64,000 bases of DNA from Candidatus Formimonas warabiya (GCF_002777255.1 NZ_CP017634.1:1128903-1192902), one strand, 5' to 3'. Positions 50,123 through 59,061 are shown, counted from the stretch's first letter. Notes: generated by a model not told the origin, from the sequence alone. A program made the numbers and translations.

Positions 50123-51046
50123 ATGAGGAAAATGAATATTTATCTTTTCTTGGCATTGGGTTTTGTAATCATTTTTTTTATCGGGCTCCTCTGGTACAGC
50201 CAGGGAGTTGTTATTTTACATTATCATGCCGTCAACAATGACCAGGCGTCAGAAGAACTGATCAGAGTTACCCCGGAAGATTTTGACTGGCAAATGAACC
50301 ATTTAAAAAAATGGGGATATCATGTGGTTTCCCTGCAGCAAGCGGTAAAGTACTTAAAGGACGGCAAGCCGTTGCCCAGAAAGGCCGTAGCGATAACCTT
50401 CGATGATGGGTATGAAGACAATTTTGGGGAGGCCTTTCCCCTGCTGAGAAAATACGCTTACCCAGCAACAATTTTTATGGTAACCGGGCAGGTGGGGGGA
50501 CAAAATTCTTGGGATAAGGGGCGTGTGCCGCGGAAAAAGATGCTTAATTGGGATCAAATAAAATGGATGGAAACAAACGGTATTTCTTTTCAGGCCCACA
50601 CCGTTCATCATCTCAATCTAACCAAGATCCCCGTTAAACAGGTGCAATATGAAATATCCGCCTCTCAGGACGCATTGGAAAGACATTTAACGAATCACGT
50701 GAATTTTTTGGCCTATCCCTACGGAAGCATCAATCCTGACGTCGTTCAAATAGCTAAAAAAGAATTTGAGGCAGCCTTTTCTAGCTCCCCGGGAGCGGCT
50801 GTTTACGGTAATACTGATTTATTTAAAATCCGCCGGATGTCTGTAAAAGAAATGCATAGCGGTGCCTGGGGACACTGGCTGTTTGTGATGGAACTAAGAC
50901 TGAGTTGGTTAATTGCGCTGATCGAAGACTTTAAAATTTCTTTGGGTAATATAAGTTATAGCATTCAGAGTAATTTTAACAACTGCTTGATGCCTTTTTC
51001 ACTTGATCAAACTTTATTCGGGCGAGTTCAGGATAAAAGATGGTAA
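50123..51046 (+). CDS. Polysaccharide deacetylase (NodB family)
   Basis: A 307-residue protein with an N-terminal membrane anchor (IYLFLALGFVIIFFIGLLWYS) and an outside NodB domain: VAITFDDGYEDNF holds the catalytic Asp pair, FQAHTVHHLNL the metal His residues, and NFLAYPYGSINPDVV the R/Y-P-x-G motif. It removes acetyl groups from cell-wall or exopolysaccharide amino sugars. The IcaB/PgaB-like opening ILHYHAVNND is present. The start at 50123 is preferred for its GGGTGG; an ATG at 50066 is possible. The last 60 residues are not recognised. Confidence 0.87.
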   Translation: MRKMNIYLFLALGFVIIFFIGLLWYSQGVVILHYHAVNNDQASEELIRVTPEDFDWQMNHLKKWGYHVVSLQQAVKYLKDGKPLPRKAVAITFDDGYEDNFGEAFPLLRKYAYPATIFMVTGQVGGQNSWDKGRVPRKKMLNWDQIKWMETNGISFQAHTVHHLNLTKIPVKQVQYEISASQDALERHLTNHVNFLAYPYGSINPDVVQIAKKEFEAAFSSSPGAAVYGNTDLFKIRRMSVKEMHSGAWGHWLFVMELRLSWLIALIEDFKISLGNISYSIQSNFNNCLMPFSLDQTLFGRVQDKRW

Positions 51047-51155
51047 ATTAATGTGTTCTTCCCTCCAATTCCCGAAGGCCGGTAAAATAACAATATGTTA
51101 AAATAAGTGTTGTTCTTCCGGACAAATAAGCACAAACGTTAAGGAGGGAAGTTGT

Positions 51156-51974
51156 ATGGTACAGAAATTACGGAAGCCATTATTGGGATCCTTGGTTCTG
51201 CTGGGAACGGTTTTTTTAGTTTGGGGCTTTTTTTCCTTTGACCTTAAGCCCACCCCGGTCGCGGCAGCAGATTCCTATCCGTATACGGTGCAGAACGGGG
51301 ATTCTTTGTATCTGATTGCCCGAAATAACGGTATTTCTGTGGCGGATTTAAAACGGGCGAACAATTTGCAGACTGATCAAGTCCGCCCAGGTCAGGTATT
51401 GGACATTCCGAAAGGAAGCGGAGGACAAGCACCGGCTAGCACAGGAACGTCCTTGGCACAAATACTCCGGGAAAAACCTGAAGCGAAGTCTCAATTAACC
51501 ATTTTGGTCGATAAATCGGACCACACATTATCGATTTTATCCGGCGGCGTACCGTTAAAATCATATCATATAGAACTGGGAGATAGTGGCACGGGAGATA
51601 AAGCAGTGGCCGGAGACCATAAAACACCGGAAGGGACCTTCTATATTTGTGAAAAATCGGTATTAAATCCCGCCGATCCTTATTTAGGTTCCAGATGGAT
51701 GAGACTCAGCTACCCCAATATTGAGGATGCTGACCGGGGGTTGAATCAAGGTTTAATTAATCAAGGGACCTATGATCAAATTGTTACAGCATTTAATAGC
51801 AGACAGGTTCCTCCCCAGCGTACCGGCTTAGGAGGCGGGGTCGGCATTCACGGCGGAAGTACACCTGCTTTAGGAAAAGACTGGACCTGGGGCTGTGTAG
51901 GGCTGAACAACCGGGATGTGGAGGATTTTTACGATTATGTTGGAGTTGGAACGCCGGTTACGATCCGGAAATAA
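51156..51974 (+). CDS. LysM and L,D-transpeptidase (YkuD) protein
   Basis: A 272-residue exported protein. Signal anchor LLGSLVLLGTVFLVWGFFSF is followed by a LysM peptidoglycan-binding motif (about 42-88, YTVQNGDSLYLIARNNGI) and a YkuD domain (about 112-270) with GDHKTPEGTFYI and the catalytic block GIHGGS ... WTWGCVGLNN, where the Cys is the nucleophile. It forms or edits 3-3 cross-links in peptidoglycan. AAGGAGGG precedes the ATG and a terminator follows, so it is a single-gene unit. Confidence 0.92.
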   Translation: MVQKLRKPLLGSLVLLGTVFLVWGFFSFDLKPTPVAAADSYPYTVQNGDSLYLIARNNGISVADLKRANNLQTDQVRPGQVLDIPKGSGGQAPASTGTSLAQILREKPEAKSQLTILVDKSDHTLSILSGGVPLKSYHIELGDSGTGDKAVAGDHKTPEGTFYICEKSVLNPADPYLGSRWMRLSYPNIEDADRGLNQGLINQGTYDQIVTAFNSRQVPPQRTGLGGGVGIHGGSTPALGKDWTWGCVGLNNRDVEDFYDYVGVGTPVTIRK

Positions 51975-51990
51975 ACTGTAATCAAATCAA

Positions 51991-52030
51991 GGAAAAGGTA
52001 GATGATTCATTTCATCTGCCTTTCCTGTTT
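51991..52030 (+). terminator. Terminator of the L,D-transpeptidase gene
   Basis: GGAAAAGGTAGATGA pairs with TCATCTGCCTTTCC around TTCATT, followed by TGTTT. Confidence 0.75.
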
Positions 52031-52129
52031 GAAAGGCTGTGCACCCCGCAACCCAGGACCTAAAGGACGATCCAAAAATTTTTTACCCCTCACCTTTCAG
52101 TATTCTTTCACTCAATACTCCCCTATTTC

Positions 52130-52861
52130 CTAAGGAACCGGAAGAAATGTTAAAACATATTCGTAAATGTGATCCGGAGAAGTTAAATATTTGATTGTCC
52201 CGGCCGCGATTTTTTCCGCGATGAGATCCAAGTAAGCAGGGTCTTTTAATTTTTCCCGCTCAGACGGATTGCTTAAATAACCGATTTCTATCAGCGCGGC
52301 AGGAGTTTTTGCCTTGCAGAGCAGATAACACATACTGATCTTCGATATCCTTTTTTTCATTTCCGGTATATTTCTTAATTCTTCCTGGATGTAAGAAGCC
52401 AGTATTTTCCCTTTTAGGGATTTGGGATGATAAAACACTTCCGCCCCGGCGTAGGAGGCTTTTTTGCTCTTGTTCACATGCACAGTGAGTAATATTTGCG
52501 CATGATTACTATCGACCATCTCAATACGCTCATCTAAATCGTAGCGTTTTGCTTCCCGTCCGTGAAGGCCTTTAATGGCATGATTGTAATCGCCCTCCCT
52601 AGTGAGAATTACAAGAATTCCTTTACTCTCCAGGTGTTCTTTTAATTTTTCACAGAGGGCAAGATTGATATTCTTTTCCATAATATTACCAAATGTCGCG
52701 CCCGGATCATAGCCCCCATGTCCAGGATCAACAGCAACAATGATTGGATAGGGAATGGCAGGATCATCCGAAGCACTGCAGAGTCTAGCTGGTAAAATAA
52801 CAAAGAAACTAATGAAAATAGTTAGAAAAACAGATCCTGTTTTCATATATTTTTCTTTCAC
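52130..52861 (-). CDS. cwlD: N-acetylmuramoyl-L-alanine amidase (CwlD-like)
   Basis: A 243-residue amidase_3 enzyme with an N-terminal signal sequence (VFLTIFISFFVILPARLCSA). Zinc ligands are visible: VAVDPGHGGYDPGA, the Glu in IMEKNINLAL, and LTVHVNKSK; the catalytic Glu is in ALIEIGYLSN. Size and layout fit CwlD, which makes muramic lactam in spore cortex together with PdaA. The start codon is GTG with a weak site, so an ATG five codons later is possible. Confidence 0.88.
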   Translation of the reverse strand: MKEKYMKTGSVFLTIFISFFVILPARLCSASDDPAIPYPIIVAVDPGHGGYDPGATFGNIMEKNINLALCEKLKEHLESKGILVILTREGDYNHAIKGLHGREAKRYDLDERIEMVDSNHAQILLTVHVNKSKKASYAGAEVFYHPKSLKGKILASYIQEELRNIPEMKKRISKISMCYLLCKAKTPAALIEIGYLSNPSEREKLKDPAYLDLIAEKIAAGTIKYLTSPDHIYEYVLTFLPVP

Positions 52862-53190
52862 GCCCCTTTTGCTCTAATTCTGAAGAATGGGCATCCTCCT
52901 CGTTTTTCTTTGATGCCTTGGATAAAGGCCGGATTTAGAGAAAATAACTTTTTTACCGGCTGCTTATTCATTTTAATTAGTATTCTCGAAACTCTTAGGA
53001 AAAAATTCATGAGGCTATAGCTAAGAGGATCGGAGATGTATTCCCAGCCTGCCTGAAAGAAAGGGTACTAGAGAGGCGACAAACAATGGACAGCTAAATA
53101 AGGGCCGGTTAAGGTTCTTCTTCCGTTGTGGGAAGGAACAATAAAAGGTTGAGAAAATTCCCAACCTCGTTTTGTGTGAAAAATTTATAT
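52862..53190. other. Gene-free stretch between cwlD and the arginine decarboxylase gene
   Basis: Contains the promoter region of cwlD and the terminator of the decarboxylase gene (53141-53168). Several GC-rich segments at 53010-53100 could fold, but no known riboswitch or small gene was recognised. Confidence 0.5.
53141..53168 (-). terminator. Terminator of the pyruvoyl arginine decarboxylase gene
   Basis: On the minus strand AGGTTG pairs with CAACCT around an inner GAA/TTC stem, followed by TTTATT. Confidence 0.65.
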
Positions 53191-53652
53191 TTAATACCAG
53201 AGCAGGAGCCCGGCAAAAACGCTGGCACAGCTTTTAACCTTTTGCTCTGCGGCGGCAATTTTTATCTCCCGCAGAGGAATACCCCTAAAAGAAGAGGCTT
53301 CCATCACCATATTTTTGATCTGCTTTTCTATTTCATCTTTGGGATAGTGTCCGGAGTGTTCCATGATCACGCCGAAAGTGTCCTCTTCCGGTATTCCCAC
53401 TGCTACGGCTGCGGTTATAATTTCTCCCGGCTTTGAGCTTGATATGGCCCCAAAAGCAGTTGGCACGATGGAACCGGGCGGTATGGAAAGATTCGGGTCA
53501 TACTGGGCTTGAGGCGGAAGAATGCTGGATACCTTAATCAGATTGAGATTTCCTGCGCCGGCATTTAATAAAGCGCTGTCAAAGGCGGTCAATGGCGTGT
53601 TGCCTTCGCCGGAACCCGCAACCAAGGTAAATCTTTTAGGTGTGGGCAACAT
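53191..53652 (-). CDS. Pyruvoyl-dependent arginine decarboxylase
   Basis: A 153-residue PvlArgDC. FTLVAGSGEGNTPLTAFDSALLNAG in parts, the self-cleavage site KVSSILPPQAQ (cut between Ser42 and Ser43 to form the pyruvoyl group) and GSIVPTAFG are all present. It turns arginine into agmatine, the first step of one polyamine route or part of acid resistance. No agmatinase gene is adjacent. GGGGGAATG precedes the ATG. It lies beyond the terminator of the MtaA-like gene, so it is a separate unit. Confidence 0.93.
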   Translation of the reverse strand: MLPTPKRFTLVAGSGEGNTPLTAFDSALLNAGAGNLNLIKVSSILPPQAQYDPNLSIPPGSIVPTAFGAISSSKPGEIITAAVAVGIPEEDTFGVIMEHSGHYPKDEIEKQIKNMVMEASSFRGIPLREIKIAAAEQKVKSCASVFAGLLLWY

Positions 53653-53815
53653 TTTTCATTCCCCCAATTATTTTGTATTTCTCGGTTAGATTAGAATATT
53701 CATCACCCGGTCATATCGTTAATCTTTTATTTTTTGCTGTATCTTTTATTTTCTCACCGTCACTTCTGACTACCTGCCGGATTATCGCTCCCCTCCTTTA
53801 TTGCCCTATTTCATT

Positions 53816-53842
53816 ATGTCAAGGGACCTGTCCCCCTGACAT
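53816..53842 (-). terminator. Terminator of the 53844 MtaA-like gene
   Basis: ATGTCA-GGGAC pairs with GTCCC-TGACAT around a short centre; it starts one base after the stop codon. Confidence 0.6.
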
Positions 53843-53843
53843 T

Positions 53844-54866
53844 CTAAGACCAAACAGGGCCAAACAACTTAACAGTTTCCACCAGGGACTGGATATTTTT
53901 CAGAGGGGTCTTGATCGGAATGCCGCAGGAAGGAAGCAAAACCGTGGCCCCTTGATTAAGTAATTTTCGGGCGACGAGCCGGATCTCTTCCGGAGTCCCC
54001 TGTTCAAGAAAATCACTAGGAATACTGCCGATCAACGCCTTATGAGAACCGGTCACCGCACTGGGAGCCGGACTATAGCTTATCGCGTCACTGTGTAAAA
54101 GATTTAATTCCTCCCATTCAGCGGATGACCACCCACTAAAATGGATCAGGGTGCCGGTGGCAGTAAAGCCTTTGACAGCATCAATAATCGCGTTTACATA
54201 GGGTATGGTATATTCCTTAAACAACCGGGGATGCCCATTTTTTTCTTTTAAGTGGAAATCAGAAATGGCCAAGACATCTGCCCCTGCCTTCAATTGGCCC
54301 AACCCAAACTGAATCAGGTTCTCTGTAAGAAACTTCATAAATGCATGAGCCTCCTTAGGCTTTCTGATAAAATCATCGTAAACCTTTTCAGATTTCATGA
54401 GCAGCGTGGCTAGACTTAACGGACTAACTAGGTTGCCGATGATGGGCACCACATTTGGCCATCTATTTTTAAGGATTCTCATGGCATCCAATACCACCTT
54501 AACCCTTCCTTGGCGCAAATTCAGAGGATTTAGTTTTTCCCAATCTTCAATGAAGTCAATGGGGCCGGCGATTATTTCAGGACGGAACAGCTTCGTCTCC
54601 AGGTGCACAGTAGCCCCCATGGCCTCTGCCTCTATTGTCCCACAAAGGGGTAATCCAAAATTGTCCACTTCCCCATACCGATACATACTGGCGGCAAGAG
54701 TTGCCATCACCTCCGGATTCGTATGCGCTTCAGACAATGAGTAGCCGGCTAAATCCATTACTTCTTCCACCAGCATATTCATGGGGCCGCCAAGGCAAAT
54801 GAAGGAAGCACGATCCACGGACTTTTTTTTCAAGCCACATTTAAGACGCTCCTTGGGAGTAAGCAC
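53844..54866 (-). CDS. MtaA/CmuA-family methyltransferase-like protein with altered zinc motif
   Basis: A 340-residue protein of the uroporphyrinogen decarboxylase/MtaA fold: LTPKERLKCGLKKKSVDR at the start, CGTIEAEAMGATV, VPIIGNLVSPLSLATLL and the end motif PSCGIPIKTPLKNI. The zinc motif H-x-C of corrinoid:thiol methyltransferases reads HFS here (LIHFSGWSS, about 240), so one of the three expected ligands is replaced by Ser, while the late Cys remains. It may be inactive, use a different metal or bind another substrate. It starts at GTG after GAAGGTG and lies alone between two terminators, downstream of the methyltransferase operon. Confidence 0.85.
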   Translation of the reverse strand: MLTPKERLKCGLKKKSVDRASFICLGGPMNMLVEEVMDLAGYSLSEAHTNPEVMATLAASMYRYGEVDNFGLPLCGTIEAEAMGATVHLETKLFRPEIIAGPIDFIEDWEKLNPLNLRQGRVKVVLDAMRILKNRWPNVVPIIGNLVSPLSLATLLMKSEKVYDDFIRKPKEAHAFMKFLTENLIQFGLGQLKAGADVLAISDFHLKEKNGHPRLFKEYTIPYVNAIIDAVKGFTATGTLIHFSGWSSAEWEELNLLHSDAISYSPAPSAVTGSHKALIGSIPSDFLEQGTPEEIRLVARKLLNQGATVLLPSCGIPIKTPLKNIQSLVETVKLFGPVWS

Positions 54867-54925
54867 GATAGCACCTTCTATCCTCTGATTTTCTCTAAGA
54901 TTCCAAAAAAATGATTAGAGAATTC

Positions 54926-55009
54926 GGCTTACGCTAAGCTTTTAACGATGCGCAAGCCTTCGTTGCACTTATACTTTCAAGCTTTTCAAGCTTATAAATT
55001 CTAAAAGTA
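54926..55009 (-). repeat. Dispersed intergenic repeat, copy B (matches 1916-2002)
   Basis: The same order as copy A: an AT-rich hairpin (ACTTT ... AAAGT, with AAGCTT repeats), the linker AAGTGCAAC, and a hairpin GGCTT-g-CGC paired with GCG-t-AAGCC. Base changes relative to copy A keep the stem pairing. Confidence 0.7.
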
Positions 55010-55010
55010 A

Positions 55011-55051
55011 AAAAGAAAGTGACTGCCCACCTAAAGTCGACAGGCAGTCAC
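55011..55051 (-). terminator. Terminator of the MttB-corrinoid operon
   Basis: On the minus strand GTGACTGCC pairs with GGGCAGTCAC around TGTCGACTTTAGGT, followed by TTTCTTTTTT. It lies eight bases after the stop codon of the MttB-like gene. Confidence 0.88.
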
Positions 55052-55058
55052 TTCCCTA

Positions 55059-56525
55059 TTAAGCTTTCGCCATAAGATTGTCCTTTGCCCGCTCAACAAT
55101 TGCCTTGATTTTTTTCTGAACCGTTTCCGGTAGTGGGTCCGGCTGATAGTTCAGAATGATGTCTTTCACCTTTTCGTTGGCAGCCTGGGTCAAACTCTTC
55201 CCTCCCGCTGCTTGCCAGGAATCAAAACTCTGGCGCTTCATCAGACCGGGTTTCCAAATCTCTTGCCCGGAAAATTGGGCAGTATGGTCCTTTTCTCTAA
55301 AACTGCCCCCGGGGCCAACTTGATCAATCAGATCAACGGCTAACCTTTCATCATCAAATTTAATTCCCTTGACCAGCCTTCTAGCCATGCCGATCATATC
55401 GTCGGCCATGGTCAAAAGCTCCAAACTGGCGGTACTTCCGTATTCCACATAGCCCACATCATGGTTTAAGTTGGGCCCGGATAGGGCAGTCATGGTAATG
55501 GAAAGCGCCCCTTCTAGCCCTGCCTGTTCATCGGGAATACAAGAGTCCGAGCACCCGGCGGTACCAAACATGGGCAGCCTTAAATAGTGGGCCATATCGG
55601 CGAGAGCCGACATGAGCAGGTTAAATTCAGGTGAACCATATGAGAATATGGTTGTGGCCATATCCATCACGGTAAATACACCACCCATAATAAATGGAGC
55701 CCCTTCTCGGGTGCATTGATTTAAGACCAACCCACTCAAACTTTCCGAAATTCCTTGCACCAAAACTCCCGCCATCGTAGCAGGAACCGTGCCTCCCGCC
55801 ATGACGCATGGCGTATACACTACAGGAAGCGCCTTTTTCGCCGCCAAAATCAATTTTGAGGCCGCTTCCCAAGCATGCTGCAGGGGTGAAATCGGTTCTG
55901 CATACAAGGTCATAAAGGGATTCTGGCGCAATGCTTCTTCCCCGCCGGCAATAATTTCGCACATTTCAATAATATCGGCAAAACCGTATATGTCATGGGC
56001 TGTGGTCACAATTGGCTTGCCTGTATTTAAGACCTGCACCTCGAATTGGTATCTGTCCGATATTAAAAGAGGCACATTCTGCACAATACCAAGTGACATG
56101 ACAAAATCAATATTGGGTAGTGCATCAATTACTTTGCATGCCCATCCCACCGACTCTACCGTAGACCGTTTCCTTTCCCCGGTAAAAGGATCGATATAAA
56201 AGGGCGTGTCGGAGCCGGTGCCAAAATAGGCGTTGTTCCCTTCTAAGAGGACATCCCGGGAGCCGGTGCGGCTGTTGCATAAAGTAACCCGGTGGGGTAC
56301 GGATGCCAAAGCACGGTCTACCAAATAAGAGGGAATTCTTACCCGGTTGCCGTCTACAAAACAACCTGCTTTTTTCAAAATTTCCAGAGCTTCGTCGTCA
56401 TAATAGGTTACTCCTGTACGTTCCAGCACCTCCTGGGCAGCCAGATAGATTTCCCCGCATTGGCCGGGAGAGAGAATACTAAACAACGTACTGGCATTAG
56501 CCTTGTAATTGCTTCTGGTTTTCAT
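55059..56525 (-). CDS. MttB-family (MtgB-like, non-pyrrolysine) methyltransferase 1
   Basis: A 488-residue TIM-barrel methyltransferase of the trimethylamine methyltransferase family: LSPGQCGEIYLAAQEVLERTGV, VDRALASVPHRVTLCNSRTG, AYFGTGSDTPFYIDPFTGER and GGVFTVMDMATTIFSYGSPE in parts are family marks. The frame is complete with no in-frame amber codon, so it belongs to the pyrrolysine-free branch that includes the glycine betaine enzyme MtgB. Such enzymes transfer a methyl group from a quaternary amine to a corrinoid protein. GGAG precedes the ATG at 56525. It follows its corrinoid gene by 29 bases. The exact donor is unknown. Confidence 0.92.
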   Translation of the reverse strand: MKTRSNYKANASTLFSILSPGQCGEIYLAAQEVLERTGVTYYDDEALEILKKAGCFVDGNRVRIPSYLVDRALASVPHRVTLCNSRTGSRDVLLEGNNAYFGTGSDTPFYIDPFTGERKRSTVESVGWACKVIDALPNIDFVMSLGIVQNVPLLISDRYQFEVQVLNTGKPIVTTAHDIYGFADIIEMCEIIAGGEEALRQNPFMTLYAEPISPLQHAWEAASKLILAAKKALPVVYTPCVMAGGTVPATMAGVLVQGISESLSGLVLNQCTREGAPFIMGGVFTVMDMATTIFSYGSPEFNLLMSALADMAHYLRLPMFGTAGCSDSCIPDEQAGLEGALSITMTALSGPNLNHDVGYVEYGSTASLELLTMADDMIGMARRLVKGIKFDDERLAVDLIDQVGPGGSFREKDHTAQFSGQEIWKPGLMKRQSFDSWQAAGGKSLTQAANEKVKDIILNYQPDPLPETVQKKIKAIVERAKDNLMAKA

Positions 56526-56554
56526 GCAAATCTCTCCTTTCTTACTCTCAATCC

Positions 56555-57187
56555 TTAGCTTAAAAGCTTTTTGCACAGATCCACCGCAGAAGCGGCATCA
56601 GGAGCAAACCCGTCTGCTCCCACCTCGTCCGCAAAATCCTGAGAAATAGGGGCGCCACCTACGATTACTTTGACCTGATCTTTTAAGCCTTCTTCTTTCA
56701 ATAACTCAATGGTGTCTTTCATATGCAGCATGGTCGTGGTAAGCAAAGCGGACATGGCTAAAATATCCGGATGATGCGCCTTGATCGCTGCCACAAACTG
56801 CTCCGGAGAAATATCGATTCCCATGTTCACCACGGTAAATCCGCCGCTCTCCAGCATCATGCCCACCAGGTTTTTCCCAATGTCATGCAGGTCTCCTTTT
56901 ACGGTGCCCAAGAGAACTTTCCCAACAGAGGGCATGTCGGTATCGGCAATAAAAGGCTTTACTATTTCGATTCCGGAACCCATGGCTTTTGCCGCCATTA
57001 AAACTTCCGGCACAAACATTTCGCCATTTTTAAAACGGGCACCGACAACGCTCATTCCGGCAATTAAACCCTGATTAATAATATCCAAAGGGGCACTGCC
57101 TTCATCAACAAGGGCCTGGGTAAGCTCTTTTACTTTTATCATGTTACCTGCGATGACCCATTTGGACAGTTCTTCAAAATTTGCCAT
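56555..57187 (-). CDS. Corrinoid methyl-carrier protein 1 (MtbC/MttC family)
   Basis: A 210-residue cobalamin-binding protein. The N-terminal helical cap (1-85) precedes the Rossmann domain with D99-L-H101-D-I-G104, where His101 is the lower axial ligand, followed by VNMGIDISPEQFV, MSALLTTTM and VIVGGAPISQDFADEVGADGF in parts. It carries the methyl group between the MttB-type and MtaA-type enzymes. It lies between the two mttB-like genes and so probably serves both. AAGGAGG precedes the start. Spacing to its neighbours is 25 and 29 bases. Confidence 0.95.
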   Translation of the reverse strand: MANFEELSKWVIAGNMIKVKELTQALVDEGSAPLDIINQGLIAGMSVVGARFKNGEMFVPEVLMAAKAMGSGIEIVKPFIADTDMPSVGKVLLGTVKGDLHDIGKNLVGMMLESGGFTVVNMGIDISPEQFVAAIKAHHPDILAMSALLTTTMLHMKDTIELLKEEGLKDQVKVIVGGAPISQDFADEVGADGFAPDAASAVDLCKKLLS

Positions 57188-57212
57188 TCATTTTGCCTCC
57201 TTTTCTATTCCA

Positions 57213-58646
57213 CTAATCTTTGTATTCAATCTTGCTCAGAATTTCGTTAATTTTGGCCAGTGTATCTTGGCTCAGAGGTTCCGGCTGATGGTTGTTCAGA
57301 ATTCCCCGGGTTTTTTCGTTTACCCGTTGGGCCAAGGTCTTCTTTCCGGCCCCAGTCCAATCGTCATAACGATTTCTGTTTATAATCGTAGGCCACCATG
57401 TTTGACTGCGAAAATTCAAAATGGTATGTTCCGATCCTAAAAAATGTCCTCCCGGCCCTACTTCATCAATCACGTCTACTGCCATGGTGTCGTCATCTAC
57501 AGGAATCCCTTTGAGAATTCTCTTCACCATACCGATTATTTCGTCATTCATCACCAGTAAATCTAAGGAAGCAGTATTGCCCGATTCCATCACATTGCAG
57601 CCTTGAATGAGATTAGCCCCGCTTAAACCGCTGGATAAGACGGAAAAAGCGGTTTCCACGCTTCCTTGCGCATCTAAAACAGGGGAATCCGTACATCCTC
57701 CCATCGAAAAGTTGGGTATCTGCAGATAGCGGCATACATCCACGAAAGCAGATGACAGCAAGCCATGCTCGGGAGCCCCGCAAGACTGGCTGCCGTTGTC
57801 CAAGTCCAGAGCAGATAGTAAGCCGCCCATCATGAAAGGCGCTCCGCATCCTGCCAATTGATTGGCCACAAGACCTACCAAACTATCGGCCAAGGCCATT
57901 ACAAGGGCTCCGGCCATCGTTACAGGCAGCCCGTCACCGGCAAAAGCCCGGGTGGAATAAATTACCGGAAGCCTCTTCTTACCGGCAAAAATAACCTGAT
58001 CAAGGGCTGCCGCAGAGCCTCTTAAAGGAGAATCCGATTCCACCTGGAAAATAAAGAAAGGTTTCCTTTCCACCGCCTCAACACTGCCTGCCACAGCAAC
58101 AGCCAGGTTAACAATATCCCTGCACTGATCCACACTTGAAGCCTTTTGAACAATCGGCTTTGTGGTATTCTTTACTAAGTCTGCAAAAGCACAGGCTCCC
58201 TTTCCCGCCACAAAATCAATGTTGGGCAAAGCATCACACACAGTAGCAGTATGTTCATGATCCTCTCTTTGGAAGGCCCTCCTTTCACCGGTAAGGATAT
58301 CAAAGACATAATTTTGGCCTGAACCGGGCCCAAAATACACATTCTGGGCTTCTAGAAACAAGGCGCGCTCACCTTTCCGGTTGCTGATCACGATCCGGGA
58401 AGGGACATTTTTCACTGCCCTCTCTACTACACTGGAAGGAAAATGCACCCTCTCTCCCTCAGCCCAGCACCCGCCGTTTTTGAATAATCCCAAACCTTCT
58501 TTACTCAATATGTCTGCGCCCGTTCTCTCTAAAACCTCTAAGGCACTCAGGTATACGTCTTCACATTGGTCACCGCTTAACACCTTAAACTGAGGTGTTT
58601 GGTTTACTTTAAAATTAGATCTGACATATAAACTCTTTTTCGTCAC
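57213..58646 (-). CDS. MttB-family (non-pyrrolysine) methyltransferase 2
   Basis: A 477-residue paralogue of the 55059 protein: VLSGDQCEDVYLSALEVLERTGADI in parts, VYFGPGSGQNYVFDILTGERRAF and FMMGGLLSALDLDNG. The two share the family frame but differ across the barrel (for example GTGSDTPFY against GPGSGQNYV), which suggests different methyl donors or a heteromeric enzyme. No internal amber codon. It starts at GTG with AGGAG upstream and is the first gene of the operon. The upstream gap carries palindromes that may control it. Confidence 0.92.
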   Translation of the reverse strand: MTKKSLYVRSNFKVNQTPQFKVLSGDQCEDVYLSALEVLERTGADILSKEGLGLFKNGGCWAEGERVHFPSSVVERAVKNVPSRIVISNRKGERALFLEAQNVYFGPGSGQNYVFDILTGERRAFQREDHEHTATVCDALPNIDFVAGKGACAFADLVKNTTKPIVQKASSVDQCRDIVNLAVAVAGSVEAVERKPFFIFQVESDSPLRGSAAALDQVIFAGKKRLPVIYSTRAFAGDGLPVTMAGALVMALADSLVGLVANQLAGCGAPFMMGGLLSALDLDNGSQSCGAPEHGLLSSAFVDVCRYLQIPNFSMGGCTDSPVLDAQGSVETAFSVLSSGLSGANLIQGCNVMESGNTASLDLLVMNDEIIGMVKRILKGIPVDDDTMAVDVIDEVGPGGHFLGSEHTILNFRSQTWWPTIINRNRYDDWTGAGKKTLAQRVNEKTRGILNNHQPEPLSQDTLAKINEILSKIEYKD

Positions 58647-58811
58647 TTATCGTCTCTCCTTTCTTACCCGCTCTCTGAATTCCCATAATTTTTTTGCACC
58701 ACAACTCCAGAACTAAATTTCTGCAAAATTGAATCTGAAAGATTTTCACCTCCTCTTGCTTCTGTTTTTTTCCTTATCCCTTCAGGCCTTTTTGCGCTCG
58801 GCAATGATGTC

Positions 58812-58839
58812 GAATACTTCTTGTATTCTTTAAGAATAC
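58812..58839. promoter_or_regulatory. Stacked palindromes, candidate operator
   Basis: GTATTCTTTAAGAATAC (58823-58839) is a perfect 17-base palindrome. A further GAATAC half-site at 58812-58817 pairs with its left half. Three half-sites of the same sequence point to cooperative binding by a regulator. Confidence 0.55.
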
Positions 58840-58946
58840 TTGATGTTTTTTATTTGGTTTATTTCTCCATAATTTCAAAAATTCCTGCCGAATTTCTGAA
58901 CATTCAAACATTTATTGATAAATCTTTTTTAATAAATTTTTTCTAT

Positions 58947-58961
58947 TGTTCATATCGAACA
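58947..58961. promoter_or_regulatory. Palindrome, candidate operator
   Basis: TGTTCATATCGAACA has 6-base TGTTCg/cGAACA-like arms with one unmatched centre. It lies upstream of the MttB 2 gene, beyond the stacked palindromes. Confidence 0.4.
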
Positions 58962-59010
58962 TCTTTATTATTGTATTCCATTAATGGGTCTGCCATCATT
59001 CTCCCACCTC

Positions 59011-59061
59011 ATAGAAAAGGCTCTAAACCTTGATATTCTAAGGTTTAAAGCCTTTTCTATG
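59011..59061. terminator. Long hairpin, terminator of the 59131 gene
   Basis: ATAGAAAAGGCT and TAAACCTT pair with AAGGTTTA and AGCCTTTTCTAT around GATATTCT. It lies 70 bases downstream of the MtaA-like gene; both ends are nearly symmetric. Confidence 0.7.

Noticed and set aside
52862..53190. Riboswitch upstream of cwlD
   Set aside because: GC-rich segments occur at 53010-53100, but no guanidine, c-di-GMP, c-di-AMP, SAM, lysine or glycine riboswitch core was found.
55059..58646. Pyrrolysine-dependent trimethylamine methyltransferases
   Set aside because: Both MttB-like frames are complete, full-length and free of internal TAG codons, so they belong to the pyrrolysine-free branch.
58821..59033. 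Plus-strand open frame of about 70 codons in the regulatory gap
   Set aside because: AT-rich composition, no ribosome binding site, and overlap with the palindromes and the terminator hairpin.
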